Assembly: GCF_001613795.1 (NCBI RefSeq)
Contig: NZ_LPVZ01000024.1
Location: forward strand, 157,220 to 221,219
DNA length: 64,000 bases
Reading direction: 5' to 3'
Source of the DNA: Thalassospira sp. MCCC 1A01148
Lineage (GTDB): Bacteria > Pseudomonadota > Alphaproteobacteria > Rhodospirillales > Thalassospiraceae
Shown: piece by piece, positions 17,942 to 27,318 of the stretch
Numbering within the stretch: the stretch's first letter is position 1
Layout: every line of letters begins with the position of its first letter
The notes under the pieces: generated by a model
Databases searched by the model: none
What the model was told of the DNA's origin: nothing
Seen by the model: the letters and a program-made list of their open reading frames with translations, nothing else
Position numbers and translations under genes: made by a program

Positions 17942-18769
17942 ATGACAGATACAAAGCAGACCACCGACCCACTGGTCGAAATGCGCGACATCCACATCAG
18001 TTTTGGTGGTGTCAAAGCAGTCGATGGCGTCTCCATTGACCTTTATCCTGGCGAGGTTGTTGGCGTTCTGGGCCACAACGGCGCAGGAAAATCGACACTG
18101 ATCAAAATCCTGTCCGGCGCCTACAAGGCTGATAGCGGCCAGATCGTTGTCGATGGCAAAGAAGCAAAGATCGAAACAGCCCGCGATGCGCGCGACAACA
18201 ATATCGAAACCATCTATCAGAACCTGGCGCTTGCCGACAATCTTGACGCTGCCCAGAACCTGTTTCTTGGCCGTGAAATCACCGACAAGTTCGGCTTTCT
18301 TGATGATGCGGCCATGGAACACAAGGCACGCGAAGTCCTTCATCGACTGAACCCGAACTTCAAAAAGTTCACATCCCCCGTCTCGGCGCTGTCCGGTGGG
18401 CAGCGTCAATCCGTGGCGATTGCACGAGCACTGCTGTTCGAAGCCCGCGTTCTGATCATGGATGAACCGTGTGCCGCCCTTGGCGTGCATGAAACAAAGA
18501 TGGTCGGCGAACTGATTGATCAGCTCAAACGTGACGGTCTTGGTATTTTGTTGATTAGCCATGATCTTCATGATGTCTTTGACCTTTCGGACCGACTGCA
18601 TGTTATGAAGAACGGGAAGCTCGTCGGCAGCGTTCGAACCGAAGACGTCACCCATGACGACGTTCTTGGAATGATTATTTTGGGCAAAATGCCCGAACAC
18701 CTTCTGCATCTGGCGGGTCCGGGCGCAACCAACGCCCCGGATGCACAATCTGCCGCCAACAACAGCTAA
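17942..18769 (+). CDS. xylG: Sugar ABC transporter ATP-binding protein (single domain)
   Basis: 275 residues with one nucleotide-binding domain: Walker [10 protein letters not shown] near 44-52, signature LSGGQRQ near 146-152, Walker B VLIMDEP near 167-173 and the switch His in [11 protein letters not shown] near 202. Canonical XylG/RbsA proteins are about 500 residues with two fused domains, so this importer uses the half-size version also found with FrcA-type systems. The gene ends 17 bases before the xylX-like gene, so transport and catabolism are likely co-transcribed. Confidence 0.85.
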   Translation: MTDTKQTTDPLVEMRDIHISFGGVKAVDGVSIDLYPGEVVGVLGHNGAGKSTLIKILSGAYKADSGQIVVDGKEAKIETARDARDNNIETIYQNLALADNLDAAQNLFLGREITDKFGFLDDAAMEHKAREVLHRLNPNFKKFTSPVSALSGGQRQSVAIARALLFEARVLIMDEPCAALGVHETKMVGELIDQLKRDGLGILLISHDLHDVFDLSDRLHVMKNGKLVGSVRTEDVTHDDVLGMIILGKMPEHLLHLAGPGATNAPDAQSAANNS

Positions 18770-18786
18770 GCAAGCGAGATACCGAG

Positions 18787-19968
18787 ATGACCAAAGGTTT
18801 TCCGACAAATACTTCCGATATCCTGCCTGATGACGCCAACCGAGCCGTCCTGATTGGTCGAATATGGGATCCACGCGTGGCAGGTCCGACGCCCGTCCTT
18901 CTTGATGGGGAAACGCTGCGTGACATCAGCAAGCTTGGCCCAACCATTAGCCAGATCTTGGAACGTGATGATCTGCTGGAAAGTCTTTCAAACGCTGCAA
19001 ACTTCCCAACAGTAGCGTCGCTTGACGAAATTCTTGATCAATCGCGTCCGGATGCTGATGAAAACAACCCGCATCTTTTGGCACCGAACGATCTTCATGC
19101 GATCAAGGCCAGCGGCGTGACATTTGTCGCAAGCCTTCTGGAACGCGTCATCGAAGAACAAGCACGCGGTGACGCCAGCAAGGCCGACCAGATCCGAACC
19201 GAGATTACAGGCATCATCGGCGATGACCTGTCACAGATCGAGCCGGGCTCTGCAAAGTCTGCCGACATCAAAAAGGTGCTGATCGAAAAAGGCGCCTGGT
19301 CTCAGTACCTTGAAGTCGGTATCGGACCCGATGCCGAGATCTTTACCAAAGCCCCGGTCATGTCCGCAGTTGGGCACGGCGCGCATGTCGGCTTGCATCC
19401 GATCTCAAACTGGAACAACCCCGAACCGGAAGTGGTTCTGACGGTAACGTCGCTTGGTAAAATTGTCGGCGCGACCCTTGGCAATGATGTCAACCTGCGT
19501 GACGTCGAAGGGCGTTCGGCATTATTGCTTGGCAAGGCAAAAGACAATAACGGCTCCTGCGCCATTGGGCCGTTCATCCGCCTGTTTGACGATCACTTTA
19601 CCCTTGAAACCGTCAAGTCGGCCGATATCGCCATGGCCGTTGATGGGCCGGATGGCTACCACCTTGATGCGGTCAGCTCGATGAGCCAGATCAGCCGAAC
19701 GCCGGAAAGCCTTGTTGGACAAGCGATTGGAAAACACCACCAATACCCGGACGGTCTCATGCTGTTTCTTGGGACGATGTTTGCACCGACCGACGACCGT
19801 GGCGGGGCCGGCAAGGGCTTTACCCACGAGATGGGCGACCTTGTCAGCATCTCCACGCCCAGCCTTGGCAAGCTGGTCAATCAGGTTGATCGATCAGATG
19901 CCATCAAACCCTGGGATTTCGGAATCAGTGCCTTGATGAACAACCTTGCAGGTCGCGGATTACTGTAA
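18787..19968 (+). CDS. xylX: Fumarylacetoacetase-family 2-keto-3-deoxy-pentonate dehydratase (XylX-like)
   Basis: 393 residues of the fumarylacetoacetate hydrolase superfamily, similar in length and layout to Caulobacter XylX, which dehydrates 2-keto-3-deoxy-D-xylonate to 2-oxoglutarate semialdehyde. The conserved segment GNDVNLRDVEGRSALLLGKAKDNNGSCAIGP (about 235-265) and the later GTMFAPTDDRGGAGKGFTHEMGD match the catalytic C-terminal half; the N-terminal 170 residues are the variable cap. It sits between the xylose-type ATPase and a ROK regulator. Other superfamily activities (hydrolase, decarboxylase) are possible in principle. Confidence 0.78.
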   Translation: MTKGFPTNTSDILPDDANRAVLIGRIWDPRVAGPTPVLLDGETLRDISKLGPTISQILERDDLLESLSNAANFPTVASLDEILDQSRPDADENNPHLLAPNDLHAIKASGVTFVASLLERVIEEQARGDASKADQIRTEITGIIGDDLSQIEPGSAKSADIKKVLIEKGAWSQYLEVGIGPDAEIFTKAPVMSAVGHGAHVGLHPISNWNNPEPEVVLTVTSLGKIVGATLGNDVNLRDVEGRSALLLGKAKDNNGSCAIGPFIRLFDDHFTLETVKSADIAMAVDGPDGYHLDAVSSMSQISRTPESLVGQAIGKHHQYPDGLMLFLGTMFAPTDDRGGAGKGFTHEMGDLVSISTPSLGKLVNQVDRSDAIKPWDFGISALMNNLAGRGLL

Positions 19969-20083
19969 TAACGACCATGCAGGCAACCAATCCGCTTGCC
20001 AAAGCGGTGTTTGAGATGACCATATTGACCCGGTCGAGTACGTTTTTGATCGGGTTAATTTTAAAAGGATACAGTCCGACCTC

Positions 20084-21319
20084 ATGATGCGCCGCACAGA
20101 AAGCGAGACCCCACGCCAGCCATCCCAAACCGCCATTTTGCGGTATCTGCGGGTGCACGGCCCGGCTGCGCGTATTGATATTGGCACAGCAACAGGATTG
20201 AGCCCGGCGACGGTGACCTCCCTGACAGCTGACCTTATGGCGCAAGGATTGGTCCGCGAAAGCGAAGGCGGCAACGGCAACACAAACGGCAACACACGTG
20301 GCCGCCCCAAGGTCCTGCTTGATCTTGTCCCGAATGCTGCTTGTGTCATCGGCGTTAAAATCACCATTAATCTGATCGAAATCGCTTTGGGTAACTTCAA
20401 GGGCGAGATCGAACGCAGCATTGAACACAGCATCAATACGCGTGATCTGGGATCAGAGGAGCTCACCAGAACCCTGATTGCACTGATTGATCGCTTTGTT
20501 GAACGCAATCAGGACTTCTGCAAACATCCACCGGCAGGTATCAGCATTGCCGTTCAGGGCGTGACAGATAGCAATAGCGGCGAAATCATCTGGTCTCCGG
20601 CCCTGCGCCATCGCCATATTCCGCTGGTTCGGTCTTTGACAGAGCGCTATGGCGGCGCCGTCCAGATGTCCAACGACGCAAACTGTATCGCAACCGCGAT
20701 ATCGCAAAACACCAACCTGCATGATGGCGGTGACTTTGCCGTGATCATGCTGGGCTACGGGATTGGCATGGGGCTTGTGCTGAACGGAAACGTTTATAAC
20801 GGCGATTTCGGCACCGCCGCCGAGTTTGGCCATACCAAGTTTCAGCCCGACGGCCCGCTTTGCAATTGCGGACGACGCGGCTGTCTTGAGGCCTATATCG
20901 GGGACTACGCCATCCTGCGCGATGCCCGCGGCCTGATTGACCTGCCCGAAGCCAACAACCTGCATCCCAGCGAAGATCAGATGATGGATCTGGTTGCGCG
21001 CGCACGCAATGGCGATACAGGCCTGGCCGAGCTGTTCCGCCACGCTGGCAAGGTTCTGGGTTACGGGATTGCCAACCTGATTGCCCTGTTAGGTCCAAAA
21101 CAAATCTTCATTACCGGATCGGGCGCACGCGCCTTTGACATGATGGAACCGGAACTGCGGCGCGGTCTGGCAGAGGCACAAGTCCCGGAACTCAGTCGCG
21201 GGCCGACAATTACCCATCTGGCATGGGACAAGGACCTTGCCCTGCAAGGGGCAATTGGCCAAAGTCTGCTCAGGCATGACGAAAACATGTTTCAGGCCGC
21301 AGGAACAGCCCACAACTAA
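20084..21319 (+). CDS. ROK-family transcriptional regulator (XylR-like)
   Basis: 411 residues with an N-terminal winged helix-turn-helix (about 12-75, ILRYLRVHGPAARIDIGTATGLSPATVTSLTADLM) and a ROK sugar-kinase-like domain. The zinc-binding signature CNCGRRGCLEAY near 262-273 is intact, as is the sugar-site segment SNDANC near 198. This is the usual architecture of sugar-responsive repressors. It ends the xylFHGX gene set; the paired AT-rich repeats in front of xylF are plausible targets. A strong terminator lies 18 bases after the stop. Confidence 0.85.
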   Translation: MMRRTESETPRQPSQTAILRYLRVHGPAARIDIGTATGLSPATVTSLTADLMAQGLVRESEGGNGNTNGNTRGRPKVLLDLVPNAACVIGVKITINLIEIALGNFKGEIERSIEHSINTRDLGSEELTRTLIALIDRFVERNQDFCKHPPAGISIAVQGVTDSNSGEIIWSPALRHRHIPLVRSLTERYGGAVQMSNDANCIATAISQNTNLHDGGDFAVIMLGYGIGMGLVLNGNVYNGDFGTAAEFGHTKFQPDGPLCNCGRRGCLEAYIGDYAILRDARGLIDLPEANNLHPSEDQMMDLVARARNGDTGLAELFRHAGKVLGYGIANLIALLGPKQIFITGSGARAFDMMEPELRRGLAEAQVPELSRGPTITHLAWDKDLALQGAIGQSLLRHDENMFQAAGTAHN

Positions 21320-21336
21320 ATCAGTCGCCCAATCAA

Positions 21337-21362
21337 AAAAGCCGCCCGGTTGGGCGGCTTTT
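21337..21362. terminator. Bidirectional terminator between the ROK gene and the aldehyde dehydrogenase gene
   Basis: AAAAGCCGCCC (21337-21347), loop GGTT and GGGCGGCTTTT (21352-21362) form an 11-bp stem with A and T runs on the two sides. It separates converging genes. Confidence 0.9.
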
Positions 21363-21394
21363 CTTTGATGTTTTCAAACGTCCTATTGCCAGGA

Positions 21395-22909
21395 TCAGGC
21401 AATGTCGGCTGGCAACACATCCGTCGGGATGTTCTGATAGCAGACCGGGCGCAGGAAGCGACGGATTGCCATCGTTCCGACCGAGGTTGCCCCGAAGTTG
21501 GTCGAGGCCGGATACGGACCGCCATGTACCATGGTGTCAGATACCTCGACACCGGTCGGGAAGCCATTGGCCAGAACACGACCAGCCTTGTGTTCAAGGA
21601 TCGGCAGAAGCGAACGGGCATCCTCTGCGTCAGAGGCATCCAGATGCAGCGTGCAGGTCAGCTGACCTTCAAGTGATTTTGCAATCTTGCGCATCTCTGC
21701 GACATCCTTGACCCGGACAACAAGACCAAGCGGACCAAAGACCTCTTCGCCCAGTTCATGGTTGGCAAGCCAGTTTTCACCAGTGGTTTCGAACAGATAC
21801 GGTGTTGCATTGCGCAGGTCACACGATGTGGTCAGAACCTCTTTGACACCTGACGTCGCGGCAACACGCTTTGCACCGGAACGATAGGTTTCCGCCATGC
21901 CATCGGTCAGCATGGTCTGCGGGCCAACTTCCGACAGGCCTTCCTTGGCGGCCGCGACAAATGCATCCGCATCCGGGCCTTCGATCACAACGGCGATCCC
22001 CGGGTTGGTGCAGAACTGGCCGGCACCCATGGTAAGCGAACCTGCCCAGCCTTTGCCGATTTCCGCACCGCGCGCCTTAACAGCATTCGGCAGCAGGAAC
22101 ATCGGGTTGACGGAACCGAGTTCACCAAAGAACGGGATCGGTTCAGGACGGGCAGCACAAAGATCATAAAGCGCACGACCACCGCCAAGCGAACCGGTAA
22201 AGCCAACCGCCTTGATCAGCGGGTGCTGCACCAGGCTTTGTCCAACATCGCGCTTGCCACCCTGAATCAGGCTGAATACGCCCGGATGAACGCCGCATTT
22301 CTTGATGGCAGCGTCAATTGCCTGTGCGACAATTTCGCCCGTGCCCGGATGGGCAGAATGGCCTTTGACCACGACCGGGCAACCAGCAGCCAATGCCGAT
22401 GCAGTGTCACCCCCCGCGACAGAGAAAGCCAGCGGGAAGTTGGACGCACCAAAGACAGCAACCGGACCAATCGGACGCTGCATCAAACGCAGGTCAGGAC
22501 GCGGCAGCGGCGCACGATCCGGAAGGGCTTCGTCATAACGACGGTCCAGATATTCGCCATCAAGAATGTGGCTGGCAAACAGGCGGAGCTGACCAACGGT
22601 ACGGCCACGTTCGCCCTGAAGGCGGGCTTCGGGCAGACCGGTTTCCTGCGTACCGATTTCGGTGATTTCTTCACCGCGCGCATCAATCTCATCGGCAATG
22701 GTATTGATGAGTTTCGCGCGCTCTTCGCGGCTTGAATAACCATAGGTCCAAAACGCTTCTTCAGCCGCCTTTGCAGCCTGATCAACAAGCGCAGGCGTTC
22801 CAACCGGGAAGGTATTGGCCGGACCATGGGCAGGTTCAGACTGGAAGGTCGTCTCGCCAGCGACCCAGTCTCCGGCAATCAGATGTTTTCCTGTCAGGGT
22901 ATAAGACAT
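21395..22909 (-). CDS. 2-oxoglutarate semialdehyde dehydrogenase (aldehyde dehydrogenase family)
   Basis: Oxidises 2,5-dioxopentanoate to 2-oxoglutarate with NAD(P), the last step of non-phosphorylative pentose catabolism. The 504-residue protein has KGHSAHPGTGEIVAQAI for cofactor binding near 180, GFTGSLGGGRALYDL near 238-252, the general base Glu in PFFGELGSVNP near 265 and the catalytic Cys in MGAGQFCTNPG near 302. These segments resemble the ketoglutarate semialdehyde dehydrogenase group rather than betaine or succinate semialdehyde enzymes. The start at 22909 follows AGAGGA. It is the third gene after the dehydratase and RraA-like genes and could serve both sugar branches. Confidence 0.83.
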   Translation of the reverse strand: MSYTLTGKHLIAGDWVAGETTFQSEPAHGPANTFPVGTPALVDQAAKAAEEAFWTYGYSSREERAKLINTIADEIDARGEEITEIGTQETGLPEARLQGERGRTVGQLRLFASHILDGEYLDRRYDEALPDRAPLPRPDLRLMQRPIGPVAVFGASNFPLAFSVAGGDTASALAAGCPVVVKGHSAHPGTGEIVAQAIDAAIKKCGVHPGVFSLIQGGKRDVGQSLVQHPLIKAVGFTGSLGGGRALYDLCAARPEPIPFFGELGSVNPMFLLPNAVKARGAEIGKGWAGSLTMGAGQFCTNPGIAVVIEGPDADAFVAAAKEGLSEVGPQTMLTDGMAETYRSGAKRVAATSGVKEVLTTSCDLRNATPYLFETTGENWLANHELGEEVFGPLGLVVRVKDVAEMRKIAKSLEGQLTCTLHLDASDAEDARSLLPILEHKAGRVLANGFPTGVEVSDTMVHGGPYPASTNFGATSVGTMAIRRFLRPVCYQNIPTDVLPADIA

Positions 22910-22978
22910 TTCAATCAATCCTCTGGAATTCATGGATGGGGTAAAAATGGCTGCGTTACCGTCAAGGTAACCGGGACT

Positions 22979-23698
22979 TTACCGAGTTGCCAGCCATTCC
23001 TCATACTTTTTCTGATTCTCTTCTTTGGTGCAGGGATAAAGTCCGATGATTGACGCACCATTGGCCACCTGTTCGATCACAAAGGCCTCGTAACTTTCCA
23101 TACCTGCACAGGCATCGGCGATCTCGTCTGCAAGATGTGCGGGGATCACCATGACCCCGTCCGTATCGCCAACAAGCACATCACCCGGGAAGACGGCAAC
23201 ATCACCACAGGCAATCGGAACGTTGATATCAAGCGCTTCATGCTTGGTCAGGTTGGTCGGGGCTGACGGGCCAGCATAGTAGGCAGGCATGTCAAGTTCA
23301 CCGATCCCCTCGGCATCGCGGAAACCGGCATCTGAAACGATCCCGGCACCACCGCGCACCGCAAGACGGGTAACAAGGATCGACCCGGCCGATGCCGCTG
23401 AGGCATCCTTGCGACCATCCATCACCAGAACATGACCCGGCGGGCAGGTTTCAATCGCAACACGTTGCGGATGGTCTTCGTTGCGGAACACCTCGATCGG
23501 GTTGCGGTCTTCACGTGCCGGGATATAGCGCAGCGTAAAGGCCTGCCCGACCATGTTCTTCTTTTTCGGTGCCACCGGTCGGACACCCTGAATGAACTGG
23601 TTGCGCAGGCCCCGCTTGTAAAGCTGGGTTGCAACAGATGCAGTGGACGCGCGCATCAGTTTTTCGCGCGTGGCATCAGACAATACATATTCCGTCAT
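22979..23698 (-). CDS. RraA/HMG-aldolase-like family protein
   Basis: 239 residues of the RraA fold (AFTLRYIPAR, GHVLVMDGRKDASAASAGSI, RGGAGIVSDAGFRD, GDVLVGDTDGVMVIP). The family covers RNase E inhibitors and class II pyruvate aldolases of the 4-hydroxy-4-methyl-2-oxoglutarate type; the GG-SDAGFRD segment with Arg and Asp is the aldolase metal/substrate pattern. The gene lies 11 bases after the sugar-acid dehydratase and 69 bases before the semialdehyde dehydrogenase, so a metabolic role (aldolase or oxaloacetate decarboxylase-like) is more likely than RNase control. Its reaction is not established. Confidence 0.75.
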   Translation of the reverse strand: MTEYVLSDATREKLMRASTASVATQLYKRGLRNQFIQGVRPVAPKKKNMVGQAFTLRYIPAREDRNPIEVFRNEDHPQRVAIETCPPGHVLVMDGRKDASAASAGSILVTRLAVRGGAGIVSDAGFRDAEGIGELDMPAYYAGPSAPTNLTKHEALDINVPIACGDVAVFPGDVLVGDTDGVMVIPAHLADEIADACAGMESYEAFVIEQVANGASIIGLYPCTKEENQKKYEEWLATR

Positions 23699-23709
23699 GG
23701 TCGGTGTCC

Positions 23710-25443
23710 TTAGAAAATGTCAGGTTCGCCGGCAGTTTTGCCGAAATCGGTTTCAAGGAAGTCAAAATCGCAGCCCTGATCGGCCTGGGTCACATGGCGC
23801 GAGAACATATAGCCATAACCACGTTCGAACCGCGGCTCCGGCGGTGTCAGGGCCTTGCGCCGCGCTTCAAGCTCTTCTTCGGGCACGAGCATATCAAGCG
23901 AGCGATTTGGCAGATCAAGGCGGACCGTATCGCCATTTTTCAGAAGTGCGAGTGGCCCACCGATATAGCTTTCCGGGCTGACATGCAAAACACACGCGCC
24001 GTACGATGTGCCCGACATACGGGCATCGGAAATCCGCAACATGTCACGATGGCCCTGTTTGATCAGCGCCTTGGGGATCGGCAGCATGCCCCATTCCGGG
24101 AAACCGGGACCACCTTGCGGACCGGCATTGCGCAGAACCATGACGTGATCCGGCGTGATATCAAGGTTCTCGTCGTCGACGGCCTTTTTCATTTCCGGAT
24201 AGCTGTCAAAGACCAGTGCCGGTCCTTCATGCACATGGAATTTGGGGTCACAGGCGGCGGGCTTGATCACGGCACCCGTCGGGCACAGGTTGCCCTTGAG
24301 CACGGCAAGGGAGCCTTCCTTGTAGACCGGGTTATCAAGCGGACGGATGACATCGTCATTGTAAACTTCCGCCCCCTCAAGGTTTTCACCAAGGGTCTTG
24401 CCGGTGACGGTAACGCAACTGGTATCCAGACGATCTTCCATCTGTTTCATCAGGGCGCGCAAACCGCCCGCATAGAAGAAGTCCTCCATCAGGTAATCCT
24501 TGCCCGATGGCCGGACATTGGCAATCAGCGGCGTGTTGCGGCCAAGCTCGTCGAGATCTTCAAGCTTAAGACCCACACCAGCACGTTTGGCCATCGCAAT
24601 CAGATGCACCACGGCATTGGTCGAACAACCGGTCGCCATGGCAACAATGGCCGCATTTCGGCAGGACGCGTCGGTGATGATCTGATCGGGTGTCAGGTCT
24701 TCCCAGACCATTTCGACAATACGACGTCCACAATCAGCCGACATGCGCTGATGGCCGCTATCCACCGCCGGGATCGATGACGCACCGGGCAAGGTAAGCC
24801 CCATGGAATCGGCAATGGCCGTCATGGTGGATGCGGTGCCCATGGTCATGCAGGTCCCGGCAGAACGGGCAATCCCGCCCTGAATGCCAAGCCATTCTTC
24901 GTCACTGATATTGCCTGCGCGCCGTTCATCCCAGTATTTCCAGGCATCCGAACCCGACCCCAGGATTTTACCGGCATAGTTACCGCGCAACATCGGGCCG
25001 GCTGGCAGGTAGATCATCGGCACCCCGGCCGAAATCGCACCCATGACAAGACCCGGCGTGGTTTTGTCACAGCCCCCCATCAGGACCACACCATCAAGCG
25101 GGTGACAGCGAATGTTTTCCTCTGTCTCCATGGCAAGCAGGTTGCGATAAAGCATTGAGGTCGGCTTGGTGAAACTCTCATCGACTGACAGGGACGGTAG
25201 TTCGACAGCAAAGCCGCCCGCCTGCGCGACACCGCGTTTGACATCAACCACCCTTTCTTTGAAATGGGCGTGACAGGTGTTGAGCTCCGACCAGGTATTG
25301 AGAATGCCGATAATTGGCTTTCCGCGAAAATCATCTTCGGAGTAGCCAAGCTGCATCATCCGGGACCGATGTCCAAATGAACGCAGATCATCGGGGGAAA
25401 ACCAGCGTGCCGATCTCAGGTCCTGAGGCTGTTTCTTACTCAT
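23710..25443 (-). CDS. L-arabinonate/D-xylonate dehydratase (IlvD/Edd family)
   Basis: A 577-residue IlvD/Edd dehydratase with all three [2Fe-2S] ligands: Cys57 (ELNTCHAHF), Cys125 (GGCDKTTPG) and Cys198 (AGTCMTMGTAST). Spacing and local sequence agree closely with Rhizobium L-arabinonate dehydratase and Caulobacter XylD, which dehydrate pentonates to 2-keto-3-deoxypentonates. The ATG at 25443 has GAGGAT at the right distance; the open frame continues upstream to 25530 without a better start. It is first in the leftward run dehydratase-RraA-dehydrogenase and divergent from a GntR regulator. Pentonates are the best guess; other sugar acids are possible. Confidence 0.85.
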   Translation of the reverse strand: MSKKQPQDLRSARWFSPDDLRSFGHRSRMMQLGYSEDDFRGKPIIGILNTWSELNTCHAHFKERVVDVKRGVAQAGGFAVELPSLSVDESFTKPTSMLYRNLLAMETEENIRCHPLDGVVLMGGCDKTTPGLVMGAISAGVPMIYLPAGPMLRGNYAGKILGSGSDAWKYWDERRAGNISDEEWLGIQGGIARSAGTCMTMGTASTMTAIADSMGLTLPGASSIPAVDSGHQRMSADCGRRIVEMVWEDLTPDQIITDASCRNAAIVAMATGCSTNAVVHLIAMAKRAGVGLKLEDLDELGRNTPLIANVRPSGKDYLMEDFFYAGGLRALMKQMEDRLDTSCVTVTGKTLGENLEGAEVYNDDVIRPLDNPVYKEGSLAVLKGNLCPTGAVIKPAACDPKFHVHEGPALVFDSYPEMKKAVDDENLDITPDHVMVLRNAGPQGGPGFPEWGMLPIPKALIKQGHRDMLRISDARMSGTSYGACVLHVSPESYIGGPLALLKNGDTVRLDLPNRSLDMLVPEEELEARRKALTPPEPRFERGYGYMFSRHVTQADQGCDFDFLETDFGKTAGEPDIF

Positions 25444-25670
25444 TGTCTTATCCTCGGAATGTAAAACGTAACCGTGACAGCGTTGGGCGGCGATCAGACA
25501 GGCGATCTCCGATCTTGGACGCAAACACACTCATCCGAGGGTTTCCGCCGCCATCATCAAACACGGAAAGATATTCGCTTTTGACTGCTTGATATAGTAA
25601 TATATTAGTGCATATCCAGCAAGACGCCTGTATACAAATTGCCTGACCAGACATGAATTGCGGGAACATC
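25444..25670. promoter_or_regulatory. Divergent promoter region dehydratase/gntR with TGTATACA palindrome
   Basis: A 227-base intergenic region. TGTATACA (25629-25636) is a perfect palindrome of the TTGTATACAA type often bound by FCD-domain GntR regulators. An AT-rich stretch around 25590-25612 could hold promoter elements. The operator role is inferred from position. Confidence 0.4.
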
Positions 25671-26381
25671 ATGGTCGAAAACCTGTTCAAAGATGCACCG
25701 ATTGCCAAGAAACGCCTGCCCAAACTCAAACGGGGTTCGGCCAGCACGCAACTCCATAATTCCTTGCGTGAGCGCATCATTGATCTTGAACTTGCGCCCG
25801 GCCAGTACCTGTCGCGGGTCGAAATTGCCGAAGCATATGGTGTCAGCCAGACGCCGGTTCGTGATGCTTTGCTCAAGCTAGAAGAAGAAGGTCTGGTAGA
25901 TACCTTTCCGCAATCCAAGACAGAAGTTTCGCGCATTGACGTCGAACACGCGCTTGAAACGCAGTTCTTGCGCCTGTCGGTCGAGCTTGAAATCACCCGC
26001 CGTCTGGCAAATGCCAATGACCCTGCCCTGACTGTCAAAGCACACTCCATTCTTGCTCAGCAAAATGCGGTCAGCACCGCAAACGATCTTGATACCTTTG
26101 GCAAACTCGATCGCGATTTCCATTACGCGCTGTATGAGGCAGCCGGCGTTGCCCAACTCTATGGCGTGGTCGAGGCACGATCCGGTCACATCGACCGCCT
26201 GCGCAAACTCAACCTGCCAGACCCGGGAAAATCGGCATCTATCCTTGATTGCCATAGCCGCATCCTGGATGCGATTGACAAGGGCGATGCCGATACCGCC
26301 TGCGAGGTTGTCCGCGAACATCTGATGGGCACGCTTGCCACCGTCGAAGACATTCGCGAACGTCATCCATCCTACTTCTAG
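25671..26381 (+). CDS. GntR-family regulator, FCD subfamily
   Basis: 236 residues. The N-terminal winged helix (about 20-85) contains LHNSLRERIIDLELAPGQYLSRVEIAEAYGVSQTPVRDALLKLEEEGLV, the classic GntR pattern. The all-helical FCD ligand domain (about 95-230) has DRDFHYALYEAAG and the metal/ligand His residues. It is divergent from the sugar-acid dehydratase operon and convergent with the DapA-family gene, so it probably responds to a sugar acid or its keto-deoxy product. The ATG at 25671 is preceded by GGGAAC; the ATG at 25653 is the alternative. Confidence 0.85.
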   Translation: MVENLFKDAPIAKKRLPKLKRGSASTQLHNSLRERIIDLELAPGQYLSRVEIAEAYGVSQTPVRDALLKLEEEGLVDTFPQSKTEVSRIDVEHALETQFLRLSVELEITRRLANANDPALTVKAHSILAQQNAVSTANDLDTFGKLDRDFHYALYEAAGVAQLYGVVEARSGHIDRLRKLNLPDPGKSASILDCHSRILDAIDKGDADTACEVVREHLMGTLATVEDIRERHPSYF

Positions 26382-26406
26382 GACGGGTTGCCCAAACCCC
26401 TTCGAC

Positions 26407-27318
26407 TTAGCCGATCAACCCGTTGCTCTTCATGAAGCTTGCCAGTTTTTCCTGCTGCACATCCGTCAGCGGCCAGGCGGATGGCGGACGGGTTGCGCCA
26501 CAATCATCACCCAGCAGTTTGAGTGCCGCCTTTACGCCGGTAACGTTCGTGCCATTCATTTCCTCGGCCCGAACATCCTCGAATGCCTTCATCTCGGAAA
26601 TCAGTTTGCGTGCCGTGGCGTAGTCACTGGCCTCAAGGGCGGCGTGAATGGCCATCGAACGTTCCGGCCAGACATTAATCAGGCCTGATGTAAAGCCGCG
26701 CGCGCCCACGGCATAGAATGCCGGCGCCCATGTTTCGGCCAACCCGCCGACCCAAACAATATCCGGGTCACAGGCATTGATCGCCTCGGCCAGTTTCATC
26801 GGGTTTGGCGTTGCCCATTTAACCCCGGCAACACCTTCGACCGCGCACAAATCAGCGATTGCTTTGGTGCCAATAGCATCGTTGCGCAAATAGAGCATCA
26901 TCGGCAGGCCACCGGATGCGTCAGCAACACGTTTGATGTAGTCAACCACGCCACGCGGGGCGACAAACGGGTCCGGCGGCTGATGGATCATAAGCGCCTC
27001 TGCCCCGGCCTCGGCCGAGGCCTTTGCAAGCGCACAGGCATCACGTACACCACGACCGATTCCGGCCAGCATCGGCGCACGGCCATCGAGCATTTCGGCA
27101 ACCGACTTCGCCATCGTGATCGCCTCGTCGGTGGTCAGGGCGTAAAATTCACCGGTATTGCCATTCACAACCGGGAAATGAACACCTGCAGCCAGCGCAC
27201 GATCAATCACCGGCATGAGCTTCTTGGGCGCGACATCGCCATTGTCATCATAGGGCGTGACCAAAATGCCTGAAATCCCTGACAAAACATCGCGCAATTC
27301 GGTTTTTGAAAGTGCCAT
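26407..27318 (-). CDS. DapA/NanA-family lyase, likely 2-keto-3-deoxy sugar acid dehydratase or aldolase
   Basis: A 303-residue dihydrodipicolinate synthase/N-acetylneuraminate lyase family barrel with Schiff-base Lys in GVAGVKWATP (about residue 167), a YLRND segment near 145 and GNTGEFYALT near 54 for pyruvoyl binding. In the GntR-controlled sugar-acid cluster the best candidates are L-2-keto-3-deoxyarabinonate dehydratase or 5-keto-4-deoxyglucarate dehydratase, either giving 2-oxoglutarate semialdehyde. It is unlikely to be the housekeeping DapA. It has its own 237-base upstream region. Confidence 0.77.
   Translation of the reverse strand: MALSKTELRDVLSGISGILVTPYDDNGDVAPKKLMPVIDRALAAGVHFPVVNGNTGEFYALTTDEAITMAKSVAEMLDGRAPMLAGIGRGVRDACALAKASAEAGAEALMIHQPPDPFVAPRGVVDYIKRVADASGGLPMMLYLRNDAIGTKAIADLCAVEGVAGVKWATPNPMKLAEAINACDPDIVWVGGLAETWAPAFYAVGARGFTSGLINVWPERSMAIHAALEASDYATARKLISEMKAFEDVRAEEMNGTNVTGVKAALKLLGDDCGATRPPSAWPLTDVQQEKLASFMKSNGLIG

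Noticed and set aside
23629..24780. A 383-codon + strand open frame opposite the sugar-acid dehydratase and RraA-like genes
   Set aside because: It crosses two well-supported genes on the other strand and shows no recognisable motif.
26407..27318. Housekeeping dihydrodipicolinate synthase (dapA)
   Set aside because: The gene sits in a sugar-acid cluster next to a GntR regulator, and its substrate-site segments differ from lysine-pathway DapA.
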